Shown: positions 31,598 to 40,536, numbered from the stretch's first letter. The stretch is 55,278 bases of DNA from Mesorhizobium sp. (GCA_004963905.1 SUGL01000039.1:1-55278); one strand, 5' to 3'. Numbers and translations are program-made. The notes: generated by a model not told the origin, from the sequence alone.

Positions 31598-32512
31598 TTG
31601 AAAGCCAAACTGGGCATGTCCCCCATCGCGTGGTGGAACGACGATCTCGTGGAATTGAGCGATGACGTGTCGCTGGAGGAGTGCTTGGCGCAGTCGCGCT
31701 CGGCCGGCTTCACCGGGATGGAGATGGGCCGCCGCTTCCCCAACGATCCGAAAGTGATGCTGCCGATCCTGAAGGAGGCCGACGTCACGCTCTGCGGCGG
31801 CTGGTTTTCCGGCACGCTGGTCAATGAGGATCTGGCCAGGAACAAGGATCGCATCCAGCCGATGATCGACCTGTTCAAGGCGGTGAACGCGCCCTGCATC
31901 GTCTATGGCGAGGTCGGCCGCTCCATCCAGGGCGACCGCTCCAAGCCTTTGGCCACCAAGCCGAAGCTCTCCGACGACGAGATGAAGGCCTATGGCCGGC
32001 GCGTCACTGAGTTCGGCGAATGGTGCGCAGACCAGGGCATGCCGCTCTCCTACCACCATCACATGGCGGCGGTGGTCGAGACCGAGCCGGAGCTCGACGC
32101 CTTCATGCGCAATTCTGGCGAAGGCATTCCGCTTTTGCTCGATGCCGGCCATCTCGCCTTTGCTGGCGGCGACGTGCTGCGCGCCATCGACAACCACCAC
32201 AAGCGCATCAACCATGTGCATGTGAAGGACGTGCGCATGGGCGTGATCGACGGGCTCGATCGCACGAAGCAGTCCTTCCTCGACGCCGTGGCGCTGGGCG
32301 CCTTCACGGTGCCGGGCGACGGCTCGCTCGATTTCGGCGCCATCGTGCAGAAGTTCGCCGACTACGGCTACGAAGGCTGGTTCGTGGTCGAGGCCGAGCA
32401 GGATCCGAAGAAGAACCCGCCGCTCAGCATGGCTGAGGTCGGCTACAAGGAGCTGATGCGGGTGATGACGTCCGCCGGCTATACGGTGGAGACGCAGGGC
32501 TTCCCGGCCTAA
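31598..32512 (+). CDS. iolE: Inosose dehydratase
   Basis: A 304-residue TIM-barrel of the xylose-isomerase-like/AP-endonuclease-2 superfamily. It dehydrates 2-keto-myo-inositol to the cyclohexanedione used by IolD. Metal-binding segments are visible: Glu in GMEMGRRF, PLSYHHHMAAVVET, LLLDAGHLAFAGGD, INHVHVKDVR and WFVVEAEQD. The start is TTG 31598 with GGAG eight bases upstream. A small REP-like CTCCCCACAAGGGGAGG lies in the iolD-iolE gap (about 31549-31567). A paralogue is at 52154-53065. Confidence 0.94.
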   Translation: MKAKLGMSPIAWWNDDLVELSDDVSLEECLAQSRSAGFTGMEMGRRFPNDPKVMLPILKEADVTLCGGWFSGTLVNEDLARNKDRIQPMIDLFKAVNAPCIVYGEVGRSIQGDRSKPLATKPKLSDDEMKAYGRRVTEFGEWCADQGMPLSYHHHMAAVVETEPELDAFMRNSGEGIPLLLDAGHLAFAGGDVLRAIDNHHKRINHVHVKDVRMGVIDGLDRTKQSFLDAVALGAFTVPGDGSLDFGAIVQKFADYGYEGWFVVEAEQDPKKNPPLSMAEVGYKELMRVMTSAGYTVETQGFPA

Positions 32513-32576
32513 ACGGTGGATTTGCCACGGCGCGCGGTTTATCCGTTGCGCTTTGGGCAGATCCTGGATTGGCGCG

Positions 32577-32789
32577 ATGAAAGACTATGAGCACCCCTTC
32601 TTCCGACCGCTGTGGCGACGCGTCGCCGTCGTCGCCGTATGTCTGGTCTGGTCGGTGATCGAGTTCGCCTCCGGTACGCCGTTCTGGGGCGTCATCGCGC
32701 TCGGCTTCGCCGGCTACGCGGTATGGCAGTTCTTCTACCTCTACAAGCCGGTCGAGGAGGGCAAGCCCCCGGCCGAGCCGAAGGAATGA
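32577..32789 (+). CDS. Small membrane protein between iolE and iolB
   Basis: A 70-residue protein with two hydrophobic segments (RVAVVAVCLVWSVIEF and WGVIALGFAGYAVWQFFYLY) and a charged Pro/Glu tail. The start ATG 32577 gives MKDYEHPFFRPLWRR, a positive flank before the first segment. It resembles small DUF3329-like proteins, a weak match, and has no known function. Codon-position GC and its place in the iol operon support a real gene. Confidence 0.65.
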   Translation: MKDYEHPFFRPLWRRVAVVAVCLVWSVIEFASGTPFWGVIALGFAGYAVWQFFYLYKPVEEGKPPAEPKE

Positions 32790-33118
32790 CTGGTCCATGG
32801 CGCAGACGTTTTTGTTTATCGGATGCTGCCTGCCTGACGGATCGCATGCGTTGGCGATTTGCCGGAACGCCCCTCGCTTCGTCATCCTAGGGCGGAGCAA
32901 GGAGCGTAGCGACGCAGCGCAGACCCTAGGATCCATGCCATGACTTCGAAGTGTTGCAACGGTGCAGAATTCTGCTCCGCTGGCATTCCACGTCTGCCGT
33001 AACGGCATGGATCCTAGGGTCTCCGCGACGGAGCTTCGCTCCTGCTCCACCCTAGGATGACGAAGTTGATGGCCTGCAATCCAGCAGAGCCAATGTCGAG
33101 GAATTAGGAGAGACAAAA
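32790..33118. other. iolE-iolB gap filled by repeat A
   Basis: 329 bases between the small membrane protein and iolB. Large inverted repeat A (copy 3) fills most of it. The last 50 bases carry TTAGGAGAGAC just before the iolB ATG. Because the hairpin can form in the iol transcript, it may lower or separate iolB expression. Confidence 0.55.
32877..33065. repeat. Large inverted-repeat element A, copy 3
   Basis: CTTCGTCATCCTAGGG at the left and CCCTAGGATGACGAAG at the right are perfect complements, centred on TGCAGAATTCTGCTCC. It is the most symmetric of the three copies and lies within the iol operon. Confidence 0.88.
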
Positions 33119-33931
33119 ATGTCGAAACTGCTCGTCAAGGCCGACAAGGGCCACGGCCACGTCGCTCACGTCACCCCGCAAAGCGCCGGCTGGACTTATG
33201 TCGGTTTCGATCTCCATCGGCTGCGGCCGGGCGAGACCACGTCCGGCAAGACGGGCGAGCGCGAAGTCTGCCTGGTATTCGTCACCGGCAAGGGCAAGGC
33301 CTCGGCCGGCGGCAAGGAGCTCGGCCTGCTCGGCGAGCGCATGTCGCCGTTCGAAGGCAAGCCCTGGTCGGTCTATGTGCCGCAAGGTTCCGACTGGTCG
33401 GTGACCGCCGATACCGAGCTCGAGCTCGCCGTCTGCTCGGCGCCGGGCCTCGGCGGCGGCCTGCCGGCGCGTGTCATTTCGCCCGACGATCTCGGCCAGG
33501 AGGTGCGCGGCAAGGGCACCAACACACGCTACGTCACCAACATCCTGCCCGAGGGCAAGCCGGCCGACTCTCTGCTGGTGGTCGAGGTCATCACACCCGG
33601 CGGCCACACCTCCAGCTATCCGCCGCACAAGCACGACCGGGACAATCTCCCAGCGGAATCCTATCTGGAGGAGACCTATTACCACCGCCTCAACCCGCCG
33701 CAGGGCTTCGCCTTCCAGCGCGTCTACACCGACGCCGACAGGAACGGCGTGCGCGACCTCGACGAGGCGATGGCGATCGAGGACGGCGATGTCGTGCTGG
33801 TGCCCAAGGGCTACCACCCCTGCGCGGCCTGCCACGGCTATGATCTCTACTATCTCAACGTCATGGCCGGCCCGAAGCGGACGTGGAAATTCCACAACGC
33901 GCCAGAGCACGAATGGCTGATGAAAGCCTGA
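33119..33931 (+). CDS. iolB: 5-deoxy-glucuronate isomerase
   Basis: A 270-residue double-cupin enzyme turning 5-deoxyglucuronate into 2-deoxy-5-keto-gluconate. The metal-binding cupin motif is seen in GHTSSYPPHKHDRDNLP (His, His, Glu residues) with later PKGYHPCAACHG. Length matches IolB. The ATG 33119 is preceded by TTAGGAGAGACAAAA, a strong ribosome site. It completes iolCDEB, though it is separated from iolE by a small gene and repeat A. Confidence 0.95.
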   Translation: MSKLLVKADKGHGHVAHVTPQSAGWTYVGFDLHRLRPGETTSGKTGEREVCLVFVTGKGKASAGGKELGLLGERMSPFEGKPWSVYVPQGSDWSVTADTELELAVCSAPGLGGGLPARVISPDDLGQEVRGKGTNTRYVTNILPEGKPADSLLVVEVITPGGHTSSYPPHKHDRDNLPAESYLEETYYHRLNPPQGFAFQRVYTDADRNGVRDLDEAMAIEDGDVVLVPKGYHPCAACHGYDLYYLNVMAGPKRTWKFHNAPEHEWLMKA

Positions 33932-34078
33932 GTTTTTTCATCGCGCTCAACCTGTTGGTCCAGTTCGGGAAAATCGTCGGCTAAGGACCGTCAGGGGCTG
34001 TCTGCCTTCGAAAACCCATGAAAGCTTCGTCAATCCGTCATGGAAATCACCTATGGCGGGGTCTGACGAGGTTCTTTC

Positions 34079-34786
34079 ATGCGCTACGCCATCTATTTCA
34101 CCCCACGGCAGGACGAGCCGCTGGCGCGCATCGCCGCCAATTGGCTTGGCCGCGACCCCTTCGGCGCCGCGACGCGGCCGGTCGAGGCCGTGGCCGACCT
34201 GTCGGCGGCGGAGGTTGCCTTCCACACGGCTTCGGCCAGGCGCTACGGCTTCCATGCGACGCTGAAGGCGCCGTTTCGGCTGGCGCCGAACGAGACCGAA
34301 GCCTCGCTGCGCGCTGCGCTCGACGATTTCGCCGAGGCGACGCCGCCGGTCGTCATTCCGCGTCTCGTCGTCGGTCAGATCGACGGCTTTTTTGCCCTGG
34401 TGCCGGAAGCGCCGTTCGACCCTCTCAACAGCTTCGCCGGCGAGGTTGTGCGCGCTTTCGACCGTTTCCGCGCGCCGCTGACCGAAGCCGAGATCGAGCG
34501 CCGCAGCCCCGACTCGCTGAAGCCGGACGAGTTCCGCAACCTGTGCCAGTGGGGCTATCCTTACGTCTTCGAGACGTTCCGCTTCCATATGACGCTCTCC
34601 GGACGCGTCGGGCCACAGGAAAGCCCCCGTCTTCGTGCAGCAATCGACAGCCTGTTCGCGGATGTGCTGCAGCGTCCGGTGCCTGTGGATGCGCTGACCT
34701 TGTTCGTCGAAACCGAGCCCGGCGCGCCCTTCATGGTGCTCTCCCATCATGCGCTTGGACGCCGCCCGGCCAGAAAGACCGCCTGA
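34079..34786 (+). CDS. DUF1045 2H-phosphoesterase-like protein of phosphonate loci
   Basis: A 235-residue protein of the DUF1045 family, a branch of the 2H (two-histidine) phosphoesterases. The two H-x-T motifs are HATLKAP (after YGF) and HMTLSG (after FRF). DUF1045 genes usually sit beside phnM and phnN in rhizobia. There they are thought to replace PhnP in opening the 5-phosphoribosyl 1,2-cyclic phosphate left by C-P lyase. The phnM gene starts 53 bases downstream. Confidence 0.85.
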   Translation: MRYAIYFTPRQDEPLARIAANWLGRDPFGAATRPVEAVADLSAAEVAFHTASARRYGFHATLKAPFRLAPNETEASLRAALDDFAEATPPVVIPRLVVGQIDGFFALVPEAPFDPLNSFAGEVVRAFDRFRAPLTEAEIERRSPDSLKPDEFRNLCQWGYPYVFETFRFHMTLSGRVGPQESPRLRAAIDSLFADVLQRPVPVDALTLFVETEPGAPFMVLSHHALGRRPARKTA

Positions 34787-34839
34787 TTTGACCGCCCAAT
34801 ACGACCGCCCGATATGATCGTGAGATAGGACTGCCTGAA

Positions 34840-35979
34840 ATGACCGCCGAAACCGTTCTTAACAACGCCCGCATCGTACTGCCCGACGAGATCATCGAGG
34901 GCTCGCTGCTGCTGCGCGATGGCTTGATTGCCGCGATCGAGCCCGGCGCTGCCCGCACCGGCGAGGACATGGGCGGCGACTACATCATCCCGGGTCTCGT
35001 CGAGCTGCACACCGACCATCTCGAAGGCCACTACGCGCCGCGTCCGAAAGTGCGCTGGAACCCGATCGCCGCCGTGCTCGCCCATGACGCGCAGGTGGCG
35101 ACCGCCGGCATCACCACCGTGCTCGATGCCTTGCGCGTCGGCATGGACGAGGACGCCGACCTGAAGTCCGACGACGTGCGCAGCCTCGCCGACGCGATCG
35201 AGGACAGCGTGCGCCAGGATCGGCTACGGGCCGACCATTTCATCCATCTGCGCTGCGAGGTCTCGGCGCCGGACTGCCTCGAGGCCTTCGCCAATTTCGA
35301 GACCGACGACAGGGTCAAGCTCGCCTCGCTGATGGACCATGCGCCGGGCCAGCGGCAGTTCGTCAATCTCGAGACCTATGCCTATTACTACCAGCGCAAG
35401 CTGAAGCTGACCGACCGCGACTTCCAGAAATTCTGCGAGAAGCGGATGGCGGAATCGGCCAGGAATTCCGGCCCGAACCGCGTCTTCATCTCGGCCGCCT
35501 GCCATGAGCGCGGCATCGTGCTGGCCAGCCATGACGATGCGACGGCCGGCCATGTCGACGAGGCGATTGCGCAGGGCGTGCGCGTCGCCGAGTTCCCGAC
35601 CACCGAGGAGGCGGCAAGGGCCTCGAAAGCGGCCGGCCTCGGCGTGCTGATGGGTGCCCCCAATGTCATGCGCGGCTCCTCGCATTCCGGCAATGTGTCG
35701 GCGCGCGCGCTTGCCGGCGACGGTCTGCTCGACATCCTGTCGTCGGACTACATCCCCTTCAGCCTGATCCAGTCGGCCTTCTTCCTCGGCGATGTCGTCG
35801 AGGGCATCTCGCTGCCGCAGGCGGTCGCCATGGTGTCTAAGAATCCGGCCGAGGCGGTCGGCCTCGCCGATCGCGGCGTCATCGAGCCCGGCCGCCGCGC
35901 CGACCTGGTGCGCGTGCGCGTCGACGAGCATGTGCCGGTGGTGCGCACCGTGTGGCGCCAGGGCAAGCGTGTCGCATGA
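34840..35979 (+). CDS. phnM: Phosphonate metabolism hydrolase PhnM
   Basis: A 379-residue amidohydrolase-superfamily metal hydrolase. PhnM cleaves 5-triphosphoribosyl phosphonate to pyrophosphate and 5-phosphoribosyl phosphonate before C-P bond cleavage. Seen are LPDEIIEGSLLLRDG, the metal motif LVELHTDHLEGHY, CHERGIVLASHDDAT, and NPAEAVGLADRGVIEPGRRADLV. Length is standard. The stop overlaps phnN by four bases. Confidence 0.94.
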   Translation: MTAETVLNNARIVLPDEIIEGSLLLRDGLIAAIEPGAARTGEDMGGDYIIPGLVELHTDHLEGHYAPRPKVRWNPIAAVLAHDAQVATAGITTVLDALRVGMDEDADLKSDDVRSLADAIEDSVRQDRLRADHFIHLRCEVSAPDCLEAFANFETDDRVKLASLMDHAPGQRQFVNLETYAYYYQRKLKLTDRDFQKFCEKRMAESARNSGPNRVFISAACHERGIVLASHDDATAGHVDEAIAQGVRVAEFPTTEEAARASKAAGLGVLMGAPNVMRGSSHSGNVSARALAGDGLLDILSSDYIPFSLIQSAFFLGDVVEGISLPQAVAMVSKNPAEAVGLADRGVIEPGRRADLVRVRVDEHVPVVRTVWRQGKRVA

Positions 35980-36602
35980 TGGTTTCGGCGTCGATAGAGC
36001 GCGAGCTCACCGAAACGCTTCCCATCCGCAACGGCGTCTTCGTCGCCGTCGTCGGCCCGAGCGGCGCCGGCAAGGACACGGTGATCGGCTACGCCAAGGC
36101 GCATTTTGCTGGCGAGACGCGGCTGGAATTCGTGCGCCGCGTCATCACCCGGCCAAGCGATTCGGCGAGCGAGGACCACGACACACTGGCTGATGCCGCC
36201 TTCGCCGAGGCGGAGGCCGACGGCGCCTTCGCCATCTGCTGGGACGCGCATGGCCTGCGCTATGGCCTGCCGGCCGATGTCGACTGGGCGGTCGCCAACG
36301 GCCACGTGACGGTAGCGAATGTCTCCCGCGCTGTCATCCCGGCGCTGCGCGAGCGCTATGCCAATCTGGCCGTGGTCGAGATCACCGCCTCGCCGGAAAT
36401 CCTCGCCGAACGGCTGGCGGCGCGCGGCCGTGAATCGCGCGGCGAGGTGCTCGCCCGCCTGGCGCGCAGCACGAGCGTGACGCTGTCCGGCCCGGACGTC
36501 ACCTCGATCGACAACAGCGGGGCGAAAGAGATCGCCGGCGAGCGCTTCGCCGAGGTGCTGCGCAAGGCAATGGCGTTCTCGGACCTGTCCGACCAGATCT
36601 AG
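35976..36602 (+). CDS. phnN: Ribose 1,5-bisphosphate phosphokinase PhnN
   Basis: A 208-residue P-loop kinase converting ribose 1,5-bisphosphate to PRPP, the salvage end of C-P lyase metabolism. Walker A is VVGPSGAGKDT, followed by FVRRVITRP, the HWDAHGLRYG-like CWDAHGLRYGLP and NVSR. Start ATG 35976 overlaps phnM (ATGA); ATG 35979 is an immediate alternative. phnGHIJKL are not in the window, so this trio depends on a C-P lyase core encoded elsewhere, or acts separately. Confidence 0.92.
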   Translation: MMVSASIERELTETLPIRNGVFVAVVGPSGAGKDTVIGYAKAHFAGETRLEFVRRVITRPSDSASEDHDTLADAAFAEAEADGAFAICWDAHGLRYGLPADVDWAVANGHVTVANVSRAVIPALRERYANLAVVEITASPEILAERLAARGRESRGEVLARLARSTSVTLSGPDVTSIDNSGAKEIAGERFAEVLRKAMAFSDLSDQI

Positions 36603-36605
36603 CGC

Positions 36606-36892
36606 CTAACCCTTCTCCCCTTGTGGGGTGAGCAGCCGGTTCGCGAAGCGAATTCATCGTGCCGGTGGCACGATGAAAGGCCAGCGAACGCCGGGACGCT
36701 GCGGAGCAGCGGGGACCCGGCCGGGGGTGGATCGGCGCGCAGCGCCGAGACGGATGAGGGGTGTTGCAAGGATCGCTGCCTCGGAGGCTTAAACGCTTCA
36801 AATCCTTTGATCTTCCACGTCTCAATCCGTCCAGCACCCCTCATCCGTCGCCTTCGGCGACCCCTTCTCCCACAAGGGGAGAAGGGGAGGCG
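36606..36892. repeat. REP-like GC-rich inverted repeats
   Basis: CCCTTCTCCCCTTGTGGGG (about 36608) and the inverse CCACAAGGGGAGAAGGGG (about 36875) bracket segments with GATGAGGGGTGTT and its inverse CACCCCTCATCCGT. It is a composite of two facing copies filling the phnN/permease convergent gap. Related fragments lie at 22470, 23849, 31549, 53383 and 55238. Confidence 0.7.
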
Positions 36893-36895
36893 CTG

Positions 36896-37891
36896 TTACT
36901 CCGCCGGCGCGCCGGCGACGTTCCGACGCGTCGCCTCCAACATGCGGCGCCGGGCGCGGAAGACGCCCCATTGCTGGTCGACCAGCACGCCGATCAGGAT
37001 CACGCCGCCCATCACCGCGAAGTTGAGCGAGGAAGGGATGCCGAGCAGGTTGACCAGGTTCTGCAATTCCTGCAGCAGCACGGTGCCGAGGATGACGCCA
37101 ACCAGCGAGCCTTCACCGCCGCGCAGCGAGAAGCCGCCGAGCACCGCGGCGGCAATGGCGTAGAGTTCGTAGAACTGGCCGTGGCTCGCCGGCGAGATCG
37201 AGCGCGTGTACATGGCGAAATAGATCGCCGACAGCGCCGTCAGCACGCCGCAGATGACGTAGGCCGCGATCACGATGCGGCCGGTGCGGATGCCCGAATA
37301 TTTCGCCGCTTCCTCGTTCTTGCCGATGGCGTAGAGATAGCGCCCGAACACCGAGCGGTGCAGCACAACCCACATGACGATGCCGATCACGATCAGCGCG
37401 ATGAAGGAGTTCGGCAGCCCGCCGGAACGGCCGGCGGTGAGGAATTCCAGATCCGGGAAATTCTGGCCGAAGGCGAAGCCGGCCGTGCCGTCGGCGGTGT
37501 AGAAGCGGGCGACGCCGCGGTAGATCAGCAGGCCGCAAAGCGTCACCACGAAAGGCTGCATCTTGAGCCGCGTGATCAGCCAGCCATGCACGAAGCCGAT
37601 GATGGCGCCGAGCAGGATGATCAGCACGAAGGCCAGCGGCCAGTCCATCTCGCGCACGGCAATGAAGTCGATGAACAGCGTGCCGAGCAGCGCGACCAGC
37701 GAACCGACCGAAAGCTCGATGCCGCCGGTGATGATGACGAAGGCCTGGCCGATCGAAAGGATGCCGAACAGCGCGACCAGGTTGGAGGTGTTGGCGAGAT
37801 TGATCGTCGACAGGAAGCGCGGGTTGATGGCGGTCACCACCGCGCCGACCACCAGGATCAGCACCAGCAGGCCGAGGTCTTTCTTGCTCAT
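36896..37891 (-). CDS. Ribose-type (CUT2) ABC importer, permease
   Basis: A 331-residue RbsC-like inner-membrane permease with about nine to ten hydrophobic segments. Signatures are AFVIITGGIELSVGSLVAL, QPFVVTLCGLLIYRGVAR, YAIGKNEEAAKYSGI and AVLGGFSLRGGEGS. It overlaps the ATPase gene by four bases and is the last gene of the minus-strand operon. The sugar is not set by sequence. Confidence 0.93.
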   Translation of the reverse strand: MSKKDLGLLVLILVVGAVVTAINPRFLSTINLANTSNLVALFGILSIGQAFVIITGGIELSVGSLVALLGTLFIDFIAVREMDWPLAFVLIILLGAIIGFVHGWLITRLKMQPFVVTLCGLLIYRGVARFYTADGTAGFAFGQNFPDLEFLTAGRSGGLPNSFIALIVIGIVMWVVLHRSVFGRYLYAIGKNEEAAKYSGIRTGRIVIAAYVICGVLTALSAIYFAMYTRSISPASHGQFYELYAIAAAVLGGFSLRGGEGSLVGVILGTVLLQELQNLVNLLGIPSSLNFAVMGGVILIGVLVDQQWGVFRARRRMLEATRRNVAGAPAE

Positions 37892-39468
37892 TGCGCTCCT
37901 CCAGCGGCATGCGCCGGCCTTGGCTTCTTGCCCACGGCCAGCAACAGCACGTTCTCCTGGCTGAAATCGTCCCGGTCGAGAATGCCGGAGATCTGCCCCT
38001 CATGCATGACCGCGATGCGATCCGAGACGCCGATCACCTCTTCCATGTCGCTGGAGATCATCAGCACCGCGACGCCGGCGTCCGCGAGCGACCGCATCAG
38101 CCCGTAGATCTCGGCCTTGGCGCCGATGTCGATGCCGCGTGTCGGCTCGTCGAGGATCATCACCTTCGGGTTCATCGCCAGCCATTTGGCCAAAACCACT
38201 TTCTGCTGGTTGCCGCCCGATAGCGTGCCGGTGCGGGTCAGGACCGACGGCGCCTTGATGCCGAGGTGCTTCTTCTGCTTCTCGGCGGTGGCGAGCTCGG
38301 CGCTGGCCGAGACCAGCGAGCGCTTCGCATGCGCCGGCAGATTGGGCAGCGAGATGTTCTGCGCGATCGAGAGGTCGAGCAGGATGCCGGTCAGCTTGCG
38401 GTCCTCCGGCACGAGGAAGATGCCGCTCGCCACCGCATCGGCGGCAGATCCGACATTAAGCGCCTTGCCGTCCAGCGCGACGCTGCCGCCGAGCCGCTCG
38501 TCGATGCCGAACAGCACGCGCGCGAGCTCGGTGCGGCCGGAGCCGACCAGGCCGGCAAGGCCGAGGATTTCGCCGCGCCTCAGCTCCAGGCTGACCGGGT
38601 GGTCCGGATAGGCGCTGGTGCGCACGGCGCTTGCCGAGAGCGCGACGCCGCCCGGAGCGCGCCCCGCTTCCGCGGCCTTCTCGCGCTCCTTCAGCATGCG
38701 CCCGATCATCAGCTTGACCATCTGGTCGTGGTTGATCTCGCTCTTGGGCAGCGTGCCGGCCAGCATGCCGTCGCGCAGCACTACGACGCGGTCGGCGACG
38801 CGCTCGACCTCGTGCAGGCGGTGCGAGATGAAGATGACGCTGATGCCTTCCGCGCGCAGCCCCTTGATGACGTCGAGCAGCTTTTCGGTCTCGGCGATCG
38901 GCAGGCTGGAGGTCGGCTCGTCGAGGATCACCAGCCGCGCCTTGATCGACAGCGCCTTGGCGATCTCTACCATCTGCTGCTGGGCCAGCGACAGCGAGGC
39001 GACCGGCGTGTCGGCCGAGAAATTGGCGCCGACGCGCTTCAAGAGCGGCGCCACCATCTCGCGCAGCCTGGCGCGGTCGACCAGCCTCAGCGGCCCGGCC
39101 TTCAGCGGCTCGCGGCCGAAGAAGATATTGGCGGCAACGTCGAGGTTTTCGAAGAGGTTGAGCTCCTGATGCACGAAGGCGATGCCGGAGCCAATGCTGG
39201 CTTCCACGGTCAAGCCGTCATGCGCGACGCCGTCGACGGTGACGGTGCCGCTGTCAGGCCGCGTCACGCCGCCGAGGATCTTCATCAACGTGGATTTGCC
39301 GGCGCCGTTCTCGCCGACGAGGCCGATCACCTCGCCCGGCCTGACTTCCATGGAGAACCCGTCCAGCGCCACGACACCCGGATAGGTCTTGCGCACGGCC
39401 TCGAGGCTCAGGAACGGAGCGGACTGAACGATGGATGGGTCGGAATAGTTCATCACGCCATAGTTCAT
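37888..39468 (-). CDS. Ribose-type (CUT2) ABC importer, two-domain ATPase
   Basis: A 526-residue tandem ATPase of the RbsA/AraG type. The first domain has Walker A GENGAGKST, signature LSLAQQQ and Walker B LVILDEPTSSLP. The second has a degenerate Walker A (GLVGSGRTE), signature LSGGNQQKVVLAKWL and ILDEPTRGIDIG. Degeneration of the second P-loop is usual for the family. An ATG at 39453 is an alternative start. It is preceded by two stem-loops that separate it from the binding-protein gene. Confidence 0.93.
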   Translation of the reverse strand: MNYGVMNYSDPSIVQSAPFLSLEAVRKTYPGVVALDGFSMEVRPGEVIGLVGENGAGKSTLMKILGGVTRPDSGTVTVDGVAHDGLTVEASIGSGIAFVHQELNLFENLDVAANIFFGREPLKAGPLRLVDRARLREMVAPLLKRVGANFSADTPVASLSLAQQQMVEIAKALSIKARLVILDEPTSSLPIAETEKLLDVIKGLRAEGISVIFISHRLHEVERVADRVVVLRDGMLAGTLPKSEINHDQMVKLMIGRMLKEREKAAEAGRAPGGVALSASAVRTSAYPDHPVSLELRRGEILGLAGLVGSGRTELARVLFGIDERLGGSVALDGKALNVGSAADAVASGIFLVPEDRKLTGILLDLSIAQNISLPNLPAHAKRSLVSASAELATAEKQKKHLGIKAPSVLTRTGTLSGGNQQKVVLAKWLAMNPKVMILDEPTRGIDIGAKAEIYGLMRSLADAGVAVLMISSDMEEVIGVSDRIAVMHEGQISGILDRDDFSQENVLLLAVGKKPRPAHAAGGAQ

Positions 39469-39500
39469 CGAGCTTGGCAGCGGCCGGTGGACAGCAGACT

Positions 39501-39559
39501 GACGGGCCTTGGCAGGCCCGTCAATACGGACGCCGGCTCAAGACGAACTCGAGCCGGCG
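39501..39559 (-). terminator. Two stem-loops between binding-protein and ATPase genes
   Basis: GACGGGCC/GGCCCGTC (39501-39508, 39515-39522) and CGCCGGCTC/GAGCCGGCG (39531-39539, 39551-39559) follow the binding-protein stop on the minus strand. Neither has a long T tract. They are likely partial terminators or mRNA 3'-end stabilisers that keep the binding protein in excess. Confidence 0.6.
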
Positions 39560-39573
39560 CAACTGTGCATCGA

Positions 39574-40536
39574 TTACTTGCCGGCCATCGCCTTCAGGTT
39601 GGCGGCATAGGCATCGACATCGTCCTTGCCGATGATCTTCGTCGGCACGATGATCAGGCCATTGGCCGGAATGCCCGACTTGTCGCCCTTGAGGTAGGAG
39701 GCCATCAGCTTCATACCCTGATAGGCCCATTCGAAGGGCTGCTGCACCACGGTCGCGGCGACGGTGCCTTCCTTGACGCCGCCCAGCGTGATCGGATCGT
39801 CGTCGAAGCCGACGACGGTGATCTGGCCGAGCTTGCCGGCGTCGCGCAGCGCTTCATAGATGCGCGGCGTGTTGTAGGAGTAGAAGCCGACCATGCAGGT
39901 GATGTCGGGGCTGGCGACCAGCGCGTCCTCGACATTCTTCTTGGCGCGCGCCTGGTCGATGTCGTCGCCGCGCACGTCGACCAGCTCGATCTTGCTGCCG
40001 GCGAGTCCGTCCTTCATGCCCTGGATGCGCTCCTTGGCATTGTCGGCGCCGAGCAGACCGACGAAGCCCAGGCACTTGCCGCCGTCCGGCATCGCCTTCT
40101 TGGCGATCTCGGCCGCCTGCTTGCCGGCATCGACGTTGGACGAGCCGATATAGGCGACGCGCTTGGTCTGCGGGGCGTCGCTGTCGGTGGTGAACAGCGC
40201 CGTCTCGGACGCGATCTTGTTCAGCCCGTCGGTCGAGGTCTTGGGGTCGACCGCCGACACCATGATGCCCTTGACGCCGGCCGTCACCAGATCGTCCATC
40301 AGGCGCTGCTGGATGGCGACAGAGGACTGCTCCGGGTATTTGAGCTCGAGATTGTAGTCGGGCAATTCGCCCTGCGCCTTCTTCACGCCGGCTTCCGCCG
40401 CCTTCCAGAAGTCTGACGCGCCGTTGACGACGAAGGCCAGCGTCGGCTTGTCGTCGGCGCGCACGGCTGCGCTCGCCGTCAGGCCGATAGCCAAGGCTGC
40501 CGCGGCCACGGATGCGTTACGTATCATGGATTTCAT
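39574..40536 (-). CDS. Ribose-type (CUT2) ABC importer, periplasmic binding protein
   Basis: A 320-residue periplasmic binding protein with a Sec signal (about residues 1-27, ending ASAAVRA). The mature start DDKPTLAFVVNGASDFWKAAEAGVKKA, GIMVSAVDPKTSTDGLNK and CMVGFYSYNTPRIYEAL are of the RbsB/xylitol-type class. It is the first gene of the operon. Unlike the 17234 binding protein it has no iol-type neighbour, so its ligand is probably a different sugar or polyol. Confidence 0.93.
   Translation of the reverse strand: MKSMIRNASVAAAALAIGLTASAAVRADDKPTLAFVVNGASDFWKAAEAGVKKAQGELPDYNLELKYPEQSSVAIQQRLMDDLVTAGVKGIMVSAVDPKTSTDGLNKIASETALFTTDSDAPQTKRVAYIGSSNVDAGKQAAEIAKKAMPDGGKCLGFVGLLGADNAKERIQGMKDGLAGSKIELVDVRGDDIDQARAKKNVEDALVASPDITCMVGFYSYNTPRIYEALRDAGKLGQITVVGFDDDPITLGGVKEGTVAATVVQQPFEWAYQGMKLMASYLKGDKSGIPANGLIIVPTKIIGKDDVDAYAANLKAMAGK

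Noticed and set aside
34020..34060. A Pho-box-like GTCA repeat before the phosphonate genes
   Set aside because: The two GTCA units are eight bases apart, not eleven, so the spacing does not fit a PhoB box.
38266..40416. A 716-codon plus-strand open frame
   Set aside because: Antisense to the well-supported ribose-type ABC ATPase and binding-protein genes; no domain and low-complexity composition.
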